Made by a program: the position numbers and the translations under genes
Source of the DNA: an uncultured Gammaproteobacteria bacterium
GTDB taxonomy: Bacteria; Pseudomonadota; Gammaproteobacteria; Arenicellales; JAANXG01
Length of the DNA: 64,000 nt
Assembly (NCBI GenBank): GCA_947259705.1
Contig: CAMYNL010000023.1
Location: 47,801-111,800 of the forward strand
Direction of reading: 5' to 3'
The notes under the pieces: generated by a model
The model's database searches: none
What the model was told of the DNA's origin: nothing
Seen by the model: the letters and a program-made list of their open reading frames with translations, nothing else
Shown here: positions 20,270-29,048 of the stretch, piece after piece
Numbering within the stretch: position 1 is the first letter of the stretch
How the letters are laid out: every line of letters starts with the position of its first letter

Positions 20270-20292
20270 AGCGCCGGCAAGTTGCCGGCGCT
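20270..20292 (+). terminator. Hairpin after Crp/Fnr gene
   Basis: An 11-base perfect inverted repeat (AGCGCCGGCAA/TTGCCGGCGCT) around one central base gives a 9-bp GC-rich stem with an AAGTT loop, 24 bases after the stop codon. It is likely a terminator although the following sequence is not T-rich. Confidence 0.55.
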
Positions 20293-20404
20293 GCGAAGCT
20301 CCGATTCATTTGGCGTGGCTAAACCACGTCGAGTTTCAAATCGAGCAGTCAGTCCGCGGCCAGCGGGTCACCCACCAAATCCGATGGTAACGGCGTGGTG
20401 TCGA

Positions 20405-20788
20405 CTATCGTCTCCCCAGGCAACGGCCAATCATGAACCTGGTATACATGAACTCGATGACCTCCAACGCGTCATCTGACTGCAGTGAGGACAAGGTGGT
20501 ACCTTCCAGGCTGCCGACGTCCACGTTGTTCGTCAGATTCAGGTAATCCATCAGCTTCACCGTAGACTGCATCATGGTTGTCCCGCCGTCCGGGATGCAG
20601 TAGTACGAAACTTCATAGCCATGGTCCGCCCGGTCGTAGGGAGCACCGCTGTAATCGAAATAGTCGAACACCATGGTCTGGTCACCATTTTCGGTATGCC
20701 GTCTTCCGGAACGATGATGATTTGCTGAGGCGAGAGCGCAGATCAGTCCAATTCGCCTGCCATTGGCGTTCGAGAAACGCGTTTTCAT
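20405..20788 (-). pseudogene. Unrecognised protein, possibly a decayed gene remnant
   Basis: A 127-codon frame whose second half (from about residue 39, MVFDYFDYSGAPYD...YCIPDGGTTMM) has the aromatic/acidic composition of a real protein, but the first 38 residues do not. No ribosome binding site is visible. A different minus-strand frame just upstream (about 20682-20879) also looks protein-like (FYIDTVSFTGVTSDENAFLE), which would fit a gene broken by a frameshift. I cannot assign a family. The PDGG segment is weakly reminiscent of FAD-dependent oxidoreductases, but that is not firm. Confidence 0.3.
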
Positions 20789-20971
20789 CGCTGGTTACGC
20801 CAGTAAATGAAACAGTGTCTATATAGAACCATCGGCGGAGAGACTTTGGAGTTGTGCCGACAAGGCAGCTTTGATACATATCGAATCACGTAAGCAACCC
20901 GTCCTTTCGCTTGAGGCCACCAGTCGCACAGCATTTAGCTGCATGGGCGCATTGAAACAGGGAGCAGCAGC

Positions 20972-21943
20972 ATGATAGCAGCACGACTTGCCAGCGTATT
21001 CCTGATTGCCGTCTTCGCGGTGACCGTCAACATTGGCAACGCGGCAAAGCAGGACCCACTGCCCGACGTTCAGATCTCCCTGCAACAGGTGACGCCGAAC
21101 GTTTACTATGTGCAGGGTGCCTCAGGGGTGGCCACCGACAACGCCGGCTTCGTCTCCAATGCCGGTTTCGTGGTGACCGGTGAGGGCGTAGTCGTGTTCG
21201 ATGCACTGGGCACGCCGGCCCTGGCGCAGCGTTTTATCGAACTGGTCAGGTCCGTCACTGAGCGGCCGGTCCGCTTCGTGGTGTTGAGTCATTTTCACGC
21301 CGACCACGCCTACGGCCTGCAGGTGTTCGAAGAGCTTGGCGCCGAGATCCTGGCCTCCGCCGGATCGCGTGATTACCTTTCCGCGGACATCGCCGGCGAG
21401 CGGCTGGAAGAACGCCGGCGGAGCCTGGTGCCCTGGGTCAATGAACAGACGCGGCTGGTCATCCCGGACCGTTTCATCGACGGCGATCACCGCTTCACCC
21501 TCGGTCAACATGCGTTCGTCGCCTCTAATCTCGGCTCGGCGCACTCCGAAGGCGACATGACCCTGTTCGTAGAGCCGGATAACGTATTGTTCAGCGGCGA
21601 CATCATCTTCGAGGGCAGGATCCCCTTCCTGGGGTCGGCCAACACCAGGAACTGGCTGCAGACGCTGCGCCGCATGCAGGAAACCGACGTCGCCGCGCTC
21701 ATACCCGGGCATGGCCCGGCCCGCGAGAACCCCCGGGAAATGCTGGCGTTGACGACGCGCTACCTGGCCTACATGCGCGAGCAGATGGGCAAGGCGGTGG
21801 AGGACTGGGTGCCGTTCGACGAGGCCTACGAGCAGGTCGACTGGGACGAGTTCATGGAATACCCCGCCTTCCTCGAGGCCAACCGGCGCAATGCCTATGC
21901 CGTGTATTTGTCACTGGAGGCGGAGGCGTTACAGGGTAAATGA
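20972..21943 (+). CDS. Secreted metallo-beta-lactamase-fold hydrolase
   Basis: The product is 323 aa with a Sec signal peptide (residues 1 to about 25). The binuclear zinc site is intact: SHFHADHAYG (HxHxDH, about 107-116), AHSEGD (third His, about 190), SGDIIFE (Asp) and PGHGPA (last His). The closest style is the SoxH/quinoprotein-relay group of periplasmic MBL proteins, whose substrates are poorly known; beta-lactamase activity is not implied. The start has AGGGAGC upstream. It converges on the next gene. Confidence 0.87.
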   Translation: MIAARLASVFLIAVFAVTVNIGNAAKQDPLPDVQISLQQVTPNVYYVQGASGVATDNAGFVSNAGFVVTGEGVVVFDALGTPALAQRFIELVRSVTERPVRFVVLSHFHADHAYGLQVFEELGAEILASAGSRDYLSADIAGERLEERRRSLVPWVNEQTRLVIPDRFIDGDHRFTLGQHAFVASNLGSAHSEGDMTLFVEPDNVLFSGDIIFEGRIPFLGSANTRNWLQTLRRMQETDVAALIPGHGPARENPREMLALTTRYLAYMREQMGKAVEDWVPFDEAYEQVDWDEFMEYPAFLEANRRNAYAVYLSLEAEALQGK

Positions 21944-21947
21944 GTGA

Positions 21948-21965
21948 GGCCTCTGTTGAGAGGCC
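21948..21965 (+). terminator. Hairpin between convergent genes
   Basis: A perfect 7-bp stem (GGCCTCT/AGAGGCC) with a GTTG loop sits four bases after the hydrolase stop codon. There is no T-run. Confidence 0.5.
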
Positions 21966-22097
21966 AGGGTCGGATGTATTTCAACGACAGCCACCACACT
22001 TGCGCGGTGTGGCCACGCGGTCATTCGGAATCATGCGCCTGCACTCCAACAATCGGCCTGTACAACCCCGAACGACGGTGATTCAGAGACAAAAGAA

Positions 22098-23153
22098 TCA
22101 CTTCACCGGGCGTCCCTCCGCATCACCGATGATCTTCGTTACACCGGATTCCTCAATCTCCTCGGCCTCATGCTTGACAGCGTGCCAACTCATTCCCAGC
22201 CTGCCCACGATCAGCATTCCCACGAAAGTTACCGAGAAATAGACGGGGAGATGAAAGACAATGGAAGCCGCAACCGCGGATTCATTGTCGATCCCATAGG
22301 GCTTCAGCGCCAGCACATAGGCGAGCTGGAAGGTGCCGAAGAAGCCCGGTGCCGCCGGCAAGGTCACGGCAAAAACCGTAGCGCCCAGAAGCAACAGCGA
22401 AGCATCGAACGGCAGCCTCATACCGACCGCCAGCAAGGACAGATGGATGGCTGCCGTCACCAGCAGCCAAATCAGCAGTGACTGCAGCGACATTATGACC
22501 AGCTGCCACGTGTTTGCGGTCGCACCGAGACCCTCCCCGAAGGCGTCCACGTTCCGCATCAGCCACTCGCCAAGATGTTCAGGCAGTGGCTGGACCAGCT
22601 TCGCGATGAATCCGCGCGACCTGTTCTGGTAGCGCACGTAGATACCGATCAACGCCATCCCTGCGATCGCGGCGACGGTGATCGCATAGCCCAGCGATGC
22701 CAGTCCCTCGGTGGCGATCGGGGCAAGGCCCAGACCGATGCCAAACAGGACCGCAACGGCGGCGAAGTCCATCACCCGCTCCACCACCAGCGTTGCCAGA
22801 ACCTGCGCGTTGGTCATTGCGAATTTCTTGGCGCCCACATACATGCGCGCGAATTCCCCCATGTGGGCAGGCAGTACGTTGTTACCGAAGAAGCCGACCA
22901 GCATCGGACCGAATGCCTTCTTGAAACCCACGGTCCTGATGGGCCTCAACAGGATCTGCCAGCGCTTCGCGCGGACCACGAAATGCAGCCAGTAAACCAG
23001 CAGTAACACCGCCGTGATGGCCCAGTTCGCGGTGGCCAGATGAGCCTTGAGCGACGAAAAATCGATGCCCCAGAATGCCAGGACCAGTGCCCCCACGCTG
23101 ACCATTACACCGACCCAGATCGCGAGGTGCTTCCTGGTCAATGCAATGCCCAT
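22098..23153 (-). CDS. Lysylphosphatidylglycerol synthase TM-region/UPF0104 family membrane protein
   Basis: The product is 351 aa with eight or so transmembrane helices. The pattern FVVRAKRWQILLRP, FFGNNVLPAHMGEFARMYV and TLPAAPGFFGTFQ is typical of the flippase-like transmembrane domain of MprF/AglD/UPF0104 proteins, without the aminoacyl-transferase domain. It probably acts on lipids or lipid-linked sugars at the inner membrane. It is monocistronic, followed by a 210-base gap to the DUF4124 gene upstream on the same strand. Confidence 0.85.
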   Translation of the reverse strand: MGIALTRKHLAIWVGVMVSVGALVLAFWGIDFSSLKAHLATANWAITAVLLLVYWLHFVVRAKRWQILLRPIRTVGFKKAFGPMLVGFFGNNVLPAHMGEFARMYVGAKKFAMTNAQVLATLVVERVMDFAAVAVLFGIGLGLAPIATEGLASLGYAITVAAIAGMALIGIYVRYQNRSRGFIAKLVQPLPEHLGEWLMRNVDAFGEGLGATANTWQLVIMSLQSLLIWLLVTAAIHLSLLAVGMRLPFDASLLLLGATVFAVTLPAAPGFFGTFQLAYVLALKPYGIDNESAVAASIVFHLPVYFSVTFVGMLIVGRLGMSWHAVKHEAEEIEESGVTKIIGDAEGRPVK

Positions 23154-23363
23154 TTGCCGGAATCCGCGCCTCCCGGCCCGGCATCAGCTGGCAGTTTCAA
23201 ATATGGGGTTTGTGATCTGTCTTGTCGCACACTGGCGAACGGAACTTTCGACATGGCCGGATCATAACCGCAAATGTTGTCACCGTGCATGCGGTCCGCC
23301 GTCCCGCGCCAAATAACGCGGCGGAGCACGGTGCGCCTCGGACAAGGCAAACCGAGAGGATTC

Positions 23364-23807
23364 TTACGGACTACTGCCCGGACCCAGGTCACCCGCAGCA
23401 TCGCCGCCACCGGGATCTCTGCCGCGTGACGCGGCACGGTCGGACCCTGTCTGTTCCTCGCCCTCGGCCGTGGCATCCTGTCCCCCGCCGCGCGCACCAG
23501 TCACGGTACTGGCGGGCACCAGGGGCGCCTGCCGGGACTCGCGTAGTTCCCTGCGTTGCTGTGCCTGCTCCAGCCGTTCCGTTTCGCTCTGTTCGATGAA
23601 CTGCTCGCGCCGTTGCTGCAGTTCCTCCGCCGCCCGCAGTTCCTCGACGCTGGGCTCGGCCGGTGGATCGACGAGCTCCACATCCCGCGCCGATGGCGGT
23701 GGTTGTTCCGAATAGATGACGTTGCCTTGACCATCGATCGACTTGTAGATCTGCTGGGCGAAGGCGGCCGAACCGAAAAGCAACGACAAATAGACAATTA
23801 CACGCAT
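23364..23807 (-). CDS. DUF4124-domain periplasmic protein
   Basis: The product is 147 aa: a signal peptide (to about residue 17, ending AFAQ) then the short DUF4124 motif (QIYKSIDGQGNVIYSEQPP), a Glu/Gln/Arg-rich coiled coil and a low-complexity Gly/Ala/Asp tail. The function of the family is unknown; it is common in gammaproteobacterial envelopes. The start at 23807 places the signal peptide correctly. The in-frame upstream extension to 23906 is not protein-like. Confidence 0.75.
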   Translation of the reverse strand: MRVIVYLSLLFGSAAFAQQIYKSIDGQGNVIYSEQPPPSARDVELVDPPAEPSVEELRAAEELQQRREQFIEQSETERLEQAQQRRELRESRQAPLVPASTVTGARGGGQDATAEGEEQTGSDRAASRGRDPGGGDAAGDLGPGSSP

Positions 23808-23993
23808 ATGCTCATACCTCGCCATGCTCAACGATATGCAAATGCTAACACAGGGGCTGGTGCGGGTAGACGGTGGCAGGACACGCAACCAGCTCGCCAG
23901 CCCCAACGCAGCGCGAGCGAATTATTCGGGCACCGCCCTGGAACAACCAGGGGCTGATCGAGACCGAGGCACTCACAGATGGGCGGAACCGCT

Positions 23994-24980
23994 TCAGCGC
24001 GGAACGTCGATCCAGAACTTTGAGCCGCGTCCCTCTTCACTGTCTGCCCCTGATGAACCGCCCATTGCCTGCGCAAGGCTCCGGCACAGGGCAAGACCAA
24101 GCCCCATCCCCGCATGCTCCCGGGTGGAGGATGCATCCACCTGGGTGAACGATTCAAAAATTTGTTCCAGCTTATCCCGCGGGATGCCGATACCGGTATC
24201 GGCGACACTGATACGGATCATCGGCTTGCCGTCTTCGCCCGCCATGGCGTTTGCGGTAACACGGATCTCTCCCTCCTGGGTATATTTAACGGCGTTGTCG
24301 AGCAGGAGCGAGAGGGCCTGCGCGAGCAGTACACGGTCCGTCACGATGATACGTGCCGCTTCCTCGGGCAGATCCGCATGAATCGTCAGCGGTGCGCCAT
24401 CCAGCGTCTCGGAATATTTTACGACCAGTTGATCGACCAGTTCTCCAACATCGATATGCTCGGGCCTGACCTCGATCTTGCCGTCGCGGGCGCGGGCGAA
24501 GGTCAGCAGCGCATCGATCAACGCGAGCAGTTCACCCGCCGAACGCAGCGCCTCGCCCACATAACGTTCCTCGCGTGGATCCAGGTCGCGGGTCTGCAGC
24601 AAGTCCAGCGCACCGATAATAACATTGAGCGGAGTGCGTAACTCGTGGCTGGTGTTGCGCAGAAACTCGGTCTTGGCCAGGTTGGCCGCCTCCGCTTCCC
24701 GGGCGGCGACACGGAGCCGCGTGCCGGCCTCCTCCAGGTACCTGACGTGATCCATCAGCGGTCGGAAGATCAGCAGGTAGAAGATCGGCACCAGGTAAAC
24801 TAGCAGCAGTGACCCGTCCACCAAGGCCTCAGTCAGCGGCGGCAGTGGCGGCAGCAGGTCGAGGATCAACATGACCAATACCTCGGCGAGGAACACCGAG
24901 ACACAGATCGTAATCACCACCGACAAGGGTCGATGATGCGGGCGGTCGTCGAGGTTGATGCTTTGCGCCTGGTCTGCCAC
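23994..24980 (-). CDS. Membrane sensor histidine kinase
   Basis: The product is 328 aa with two N-terminal transmembrane helices (about 20-42 and 52-72) and almost no periplasmic loop. HisKA follows with the acceptor in NTSHELRTPLNVI (His about 115), then HATPase with N box LLLDNAVKYT, G1 VADTGIGIP, F box and G2 GMGLGLALC. The start is GTG at 24980. No response regulator is adjacent, so it is an orphan kinase. The lack of a large sensor domain suggests it reads membrane state or a partner protein. Confidence 0.9.
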   Translation of the reverse strand: MADQAQSINLDDRPHHRPLSVVITICVSVFLAEVLVMLILDLLPPLPPLTEALVDGSLLLVYLVPIFYLLIFRPLMDHVRYLEEAGTRLRVAAREAEAANLAKTEFLRNTSHELRTPLNVIIGALDLLQTRDLDPREERYVGEALRSAGELLALIDALLTFARARDGKIEVRPEHIDVGELVDQLVVKYSETLDGAPLTIHADLPEEAARIIVTDRVLLAQALSLLLDNAVKYTQEGEIRVTANAMAGEDGKPMIRISVADTGIGIPRDKLEQIFESFTQVDASSTREHAGMGLGLALCRSLAQAMGGSSGADSEEGRGSKFWIDVPR

Positions 24981-25200
24981 CTGCTCGGTACCCGGTCACG
25001 GGCAACGTAACCCGAAATCTTCGGAATGCGTCGCCCTGCACAATCCCATTCTGCGAGAGCCTACACCAGTATTGCTATCCAGGGCACTGTTCGCACGACT
25101 AAAATCCTGCCACGGGAACATTGCCGATAGCTGGCCGCGCATCATCGACCACCGGTCCCTGCTATGATTCGCTCTTGATTTCAAGGAGATAGGATCATTC

Positions 25201-25872
25201 ATGGTGGAACTGCCGGATTTCATAGAACACGAGCAGGGCACCAAGCCCAACTACGCCATTATCTGGCTGCACGGGCTCGGCGCCGACGGGCATGATTTCG
25301 AACCTGTCGTGCCCGCCCTCAACCTGCGGTCCGACGCCGGCGTGCGCTTCGTGTTTCCGCATGCACCGCGCCAGCCGGTGACGGTCAACGGCGGAATGGT
25401 AATGCGCGCCTGGTACGACATCGAGAGTATCGACATCGCCCGCACCGTGGACACTGATGGCATCGAACGTTCAGTGGCGATGATTCGCGCCCTGATCGAG
25501 CGCGAGGTGGAGCGCGGCATTGCGACCAATCGGATCATCCTGGCGGGGTTCTCTCAGGGCGGGGCAGTCGCCCTGCACACCGCCCTGCTCTATCCCCAGC
25601 GGCTGGCCGGGGTAATCGGCCTGTCAACGTATCTCCCCATCCCTGAGGCGTTGAGCGACAACGCCCGGGAAGCCAACCGCAACACACCTATCTTCATGGG
25701 CCACGGAACCTACGATCCGGTAGTGCCGCTGGCGCTGGGTGATGCCAGCCACCAGCAGTTGCAGGCCCTCGGCTACCAGGTCGATTGGCACACCTACCCG
25801 ATGGAGCACTCGGTGAACATGGACGAGATCCGCGACATCGGAACGTGGCTGCGAAACCTCATCCACCCCTGA
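25201..25872 (+). CDS. Carboxylesterase/phospholipase (alpha/beta hydrolase, EstB type)
   Basis: The product is 223 aa of the acyl-protein-thioesterase-like family. The oxyanion region IIWLHGLGADGHDF and the nucleophile elbow GFSQGGA (Ser118) are clear, with Asp in GTYDPVVP (about 177) and His in PMEHSV (about 203). It has no signal peptide, so is cytoplasmic. A purine-rich AAGGAG precedes the ATG. It is followed after 35 bases by tRNA-Arg. Confidence 0.93.
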   Translation: MVELPDFIEHEQGTKPNYAIIWLHGLGADGHDFEPVVPALNLRSDAGVRFVFPHAPRQPVTVNGGMVMRAWYDIESIDIARTVDTDGIERSVAMIRALIEREVERGIATNRIILAGFSQGGAVALHTALLYPQRLAGVIGLSTYLPIPEALSDNAREANRNTPIFMGHGTYDPVVPLALGDASHQQLQALGYQVDWHTYPMEHSVNMDEIRDIGTWLRNLIHP

Positions 25873-25907
25873 CTTGCTGCGGTCGCTGGCTTACAATGCC
25901 CGAGTGC

Positions 25908-25984
25908 GCCCCGGTAGCTCAGTAGGATAGAGCGGCCGCCTCCTAAGCGGCAGGTCAGAGGTTCGAATCCTCTTCGGGGCGCCA
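25908..25984 (+). tRNA. tRNA-Arg (anticodon CCT)
   Basis: A 77-base cloverleaf: acceptor GCCCCGG pairs with TCGGGGC (one G-U), D stem GCTC/GAGC, anticodon stem GCCGC/GCGGC with loop CTCCTAA (anticodon 25942-25944), T arm AGAGG TTCGAAT CCTCT, discriminator G and encoded CCA. It reads the rare Arg codon AGG. Confidence 0.95.
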
Positions 25985-26040
25985 GCTCAGTCCCACAAAG
26001 ACGGGGCAGAAACGTCGGTAGCGCTTACTTGCTTCTACTA

Positions 26041-26138
26041 TGGCTTTACGCTGTTGAGTCCTACAAAAGTGCCACCGTTACGCTCGCACTGGCTTTACGC
26101 TGTTGAGTCCTACAAAAGTGCCACCGTTACGCTCGCAC
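26041..26138. repeat. Perfect 49-bp tandem duplication
   Basis: Bases 26041-26089 and 26090-26138 are identical. The duplication straddles the 3' end of the VWA gene on the minus strand. Because 49 is not a multiple of three, it replaces the original stop (TAG, 26038-26040) with a new TAA at 26078, changing the C-terminus from ...SVKP to ...SVKPVRA. The perfect identity points to a very recent event or an assembly artefact. Confidence 0.95.
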
Positions 26139-27094
26139 AGGATACGCATCAATGCGGCGAACCGCACGCCCGTTGCATCCAGGCCGTCGGGCCGCGAGAA
26201 CTGGACCGGGAAACCCACCGCGTGGATGCGCACCAGGCGGTTGCCCTCGGCGTCCTCGCGGTTGATGCGGTCCACCGTTTTTACCACCTCGTCGATGGAG
26301 CCGCTCGAGAACTCGTCGCCGAACACGTAGAGGCTGATTTTCTTGTCGGGCGCGTAGTAGGTCCGGATTGCGCGCGTTATGCCCTCCACGGGGCTGCTGT
26401 TGCTGAACGGGTTCCAGGTCGCCAGCCGGCGTTGGATGGCGTTGCGCCGTGCCGGTGTGTCGTCGATCCACTTGGCCGCATACTGGTCGAACATGTATTC
26501 GCCCATGTCGTTCATCACCTGGATACCCTTGACGCGCGGATAGATGCTCAAGGTCTCCTCCACCTTCTCCAGCATCAACCGCCAGCTGTAGTTGAACATG
26601 CTCCCCGAGGTGTCGATGATGAAGATGATGTACTCACTGTCCACCGGTATGCCGCCGATGCGGTCGTCGCTGGGCGCACGGCGGAAACCCTCGCCGAGCA
26701 GACGCCGCGTTTCCGCATCAAGCTCCTGCCTCGCGGTGTTCAGCCTGCCGGCAATGGCGCGCTGGGCATCGAGGTCGGCCTGGGTGGCGGCGAATTCCCC
26801 GCGCAACCGCGACAGGTCACTGGTCAGCCGCGCGACTTTCTCCGTGACCTCTGACAGCTGCTCCCTGGTGCTGGTCAGTTCGCGGTGCACGACCCGGGTC
26901 TCGCCGCGGATGTCATGGAGCTGCCGCTGCAGATTGGCCACCACGCCCTTGAGGTCGGCCCTTATCGCTTCCAGCACCCGCGGCTCGCCGGTCTTGGACA
27001 GCACCAGCACCAGGATGATGGCGCCGAAGGCGCAGCAGATGACGTCCAGGAAGGAGATGCTGAACGGTTCGAGCTGGCGCCGCCGCAGCTTCAT
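26078..27094 (-). CDS. VWA-domain protein with ExbD/MotB-like N-terminal helix (VWA-A)
   Basis: The product is 338 aa. A basic N-terminus is followed by one transmembrane helix (about 13-33) that carries an acidic residue at its start (SFLDV, Asp17), as in the proton-binding helix of ExbD/TolR/MotB. A coiled coil (about 40-120) and a von Willebrand A domain follow with MIDAS DTSGS (Asp161) and a second acidic loop (YVFGDE). The soluble part should be periplasmic, where OmpA-like domains sit in MotB/ZorB. It overlaps the upstream paralogue by four bases (ATGA). The last three residues come from the 49-bp duplication. Function unknown; see the operon finding. Confidence 0.85.
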   Translation of the reverse strand: MKLRRRQLEPFSISFLDVICCAFGAIILVLVLSKTGEPRVLEAIRADLKGVVANLQRQLHDIRGETRVVHRELTSTREQLSEVTEKVARLTSDLSRLRGEFAATQADLDAQRAIAGRLNTARQELDAETRRLLGEGFRRAPSDDRIGGIPVDSEYIIFIIDTSGSMFNYSWRLMLEKVEETLSIYPRVKGIQVMNDMGEYMFDQYAAKWIDDTPARRNAIQRRLATWNPFSNSSPVEGITRAIRTYYAPDKKISLYVFGDEFSSGSIDEVVKTVDRINREDAEGNRLVRIHAVGFPVQFSRPDGLDATGVRFAALMRILCERNGGTFVGLNSVKPVRA

Positions 27095-28194
27095 GGCCAG
27101 TCCCTCGCCGGCGCCAGGAACGAGCCGGCGGTGGCTACCGCCAGTTTCCAGAATTCGCTGGAGGCGAAAGGATCACCCTCGATGGGGAACAGGATAGTGT
27201 TCACCGGCACGCCTTTGGGCACGCGTTCCCTGGCGCGCCGGAACAGGGACAGCCGTCGCTCGCCGCTGACCTTGCTGTCACCGGAAGCGGCGCTGCCCTG
27301 GGTCGGCAGCCCGTCGGTAAGCAGAAAGACGTTGTCGGGGGCGGGATCAAGTGCGCGGATCACTTCGAAGGCATTATAGAGACTGGTGCCGCCCTGCGGC
27401 ACCCAGTCGCGCAGCCCGGCCGCTGCCTGGTCGAGCGCTCCTCGGTCCGCGGTGGATAGCCAGCGCCCGTCGCTGCCGGCAACCATCGCCTGCGCCTTGG
27501 TATTGAAGACGTAGACCTGGAACTGGCTGCCCGACGGCAGCTGCGCGAGCAGCCAATCCACGCTGCGTGTGGTGCGCCGCCACTTGCGGGCCCCGCGCTT
27601 CAGCGCGTCCGGCATGTTGCGCAGGCGGATGATGTTGACGATGGTCCGGTCGAGCATGCTGGCCGACCCGTCCACCAGGATCAGTACGCGCCGGCCACCC
27701 ATGCGAAGGCCGGTCAGGTACTGGCGGTCGCCCTCACCGAGAAAGCGCCGTACCCGGGCGCCGCGCTCCTTGTCCCGTTCGCGCTGCGCGGCTACGCGGC
27801 TGCGCTCCTGCTCCAGCGTCTTCAGGTCAGCCTGCAGCCGCTTGACGTGCTCGCGCTCGGCCCGGGTCTGCTGTCGCCGCGCGGCGGTGGCAATCTCGAT
27901 CTGCGCTGTGTCATCGACCACCTGGCGTGAGCGTCCCCGCGCTTCGACGATGCGTCGTGCCGCCTCGTCCATGTCATTGCGCAACGCGGCGAGGTAGTCC
28001 TCGCCCGTGGTGACCTCGGTCTCCAGCCGCGTTACCTCACCGCGCAGGTCCTGATGCACTTCCTTGCGGCGGCTCAGGGTGTCGGCATTGACGATCATCA
28101 CCAGCAGCAGCACCGAGCCGAAGCCGCAGAACATGACGTCCAGAAAGGACAGCCCGAACACGCTGTTGCCGTTTCGTCTTCGTTTGCTGCGCAC
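27091..28194 (-). CDS. VWA-domain protein with ExbD/MotB-like N-terminal helix (VWA-B)
   Basis: The product is 367 aa and paralogous to the next gene: basic N-terminus, a helix (about 14-36) with SFLDVMFCGFG (Asp19), a long coiled coil (about 45-150) and a VWA domain with a complete MIDAS (DGSAS, Asp175; Thr in GGTSLYNAF; Asp in LLTDGLP). Both paralogues share the FxxSFLDVxxCxFG pattern. The start is GTG. The gene lies 31 bases downstream of the MotA/ExbB-like gene, the expected place for its partner subunit. The VWA domain may bind a metal-dependent protein ligand in the periplasm. Confidence 0.85.
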   Translation of the reverse strand: MRSKRRRNGNSVFGLSFLDVMFCGFGSVLLLVMIVNADTLSRRKEVHQDLRGEVTRLETEVTTGEDYLAALRNDMDEAARRIVEARGRSRQVVDDTAQIEIATAARRQQTRAEREHVKRLQADLKTLEQERSRVAAQRERDKERGARVRRFLGEGDRQYLTGLRMGGRRVLILVDGSASMLDRTIVNIIRLRNMPDALKRGARKWRRTTRSVDWLLAQLPSGSQFQVYVFNTKAQAMVAGSDGRWLSTADRGALDQAAAGLRDWVPQGGTSLYNAFEVIRALDPAPDNVFLLTDGLPTQGSAASGDSKVSGERRLSLFRRARERVPKGVPVNTILFPIEGDPFASSEFWKLAVATAGSFLAPARDWP

Positions 28195-28225
28195 GGCGCC
28201 GCGCCGATTGTGCCCTGCCGATCCG

Positions 28226-29035
28226 TCAGCGCCGCAGGCGGCGGATCAGGCGGCGGTCGCAATAGTCCTCGGTCTCCAGCACCACCCGCTCCTGGGCAAG
28301 CTGCAGCTGGTGAACGAAGAACATCACGATGATGCTGATGACCAGGGCAATGAAGGTGGAGTTGAAGGCCACGCCCAGGCTCTGAGTGACGCCGGTGATG
28401 TCACCCTCCACCGCGCGGTGGGCCTGCGCCAGCGCATCGCTGATGCCACGCACGGTGCCAATGAACCCGACCGAGGGGATGGCCCAGGCGATGTAGCGGA
28501 TGATGGACAACTCGGATTCCAGGCGCTCGCCCTCCGACTGGCACAGGTCACGCACCGCTGCGGACACGCCCTGGATGGTGTCGGAGGCGGCGAAGCGGTG
28601 CACCGCCGCCGACAGCGTACGCGGTAACAACAGGCGCTGGGTGGCAGCCGGCAGCGATTGTATTCGTCGCGACAGGCCCTGCATATCCTGCGGTGTTATC
28701 GGGCCGTCCGCTTCCTCTTCGATCAGTTCTGATTCCAGCAGGCGCCGCTCCTGGTACGCCGACACGCCCTTATAGCCCATGATGGCGAAGGCCCACAGCA
28801 TCAGTATGAAGCACGTCTCCTGTTCGAAGTCGCGCACCACCACGTACAGCGAGCGCTGCTGCACGTAACCGCGGTCAGCCTGCATGCGCTCCGCCTCCAC
28901 ACGCTGGAAGGCATCGGCGTTGGGTCTGACCACAGACACGTAGACCGCATGCACGATGATCACCGCCAGCAGCAGGGCGAACACCTGGTAGACGAACTCG
29001 ACCGGGATCGCCCGCTTCATCCTCTTGTCGTTCAT
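28226..29035 (-). CDS. MotA/TolQ/ExbB-family proton channel subunit
   Basis: The product is 269 aa with three or four transmembrane helices (about 12-32, 74-92, 184-203, 228-250). The region AIPSVGFIGTVRGISDALAQA...GVTQSLGVAFNSTFIALVISIIVMFFVH is the diagnostic MotA_ExbB core, including the small-residue-rich pore helices and the conserved Thr. Members form pentameric stators powered by proton or sodium flow and work with a dimer of single-helix Asp-bearing proteins; here the two VWA proteins just downstream fit that role. The start is ATG at 29035. Confidence 0.9.
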   Translation of the reverse strand: MNDKRMKRAIPVEFVYQVFALLLAVIIVHAVYVSVVRPNADAFQRVEAERMQADRGYVQQRSLYVVVRDFEQETCFILMLWAFAIMGYKGVSAYQERRLLESELIEEEADGPITPQDMQGLSRRIQSLPAATQRLLLPRTLSAAVHRFAASDTIQGVSAAVRDLCQSEGERLESELSIIRYIAWAIPSVGFIGTVRGISDALAQAHRAVEGDITGVTQSLGVAFNSTFIALVISIIVMFFVHQLQLAQERVVLETEDYCDRRLIRRLRR

Positions 29036-29048
29036 CGCTGCGGTCCGT

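Noticed and set aside
20972..21943. Beta-lactamase resistance gene
   Set aside because: Metal-site motifs show the general MBL fold only; the sequence resembles SoxH/relay hydrolases rather than class B lactamases.
26041..26138. CRISPR-like or mobile-element repeat
   Set aside because: Only two abutting copies with no spacers, no inverted ends and no transposase; it is a simple tandem duplication.
25908..26140. tRNA-Arg with adjacent direct repeat as an integrative-element attachment site
   Set aside because: No integrase gene and no second copy of the tRNA 3' end were seen; the 49-bp repeat is unrelated to the tRNA sequence.
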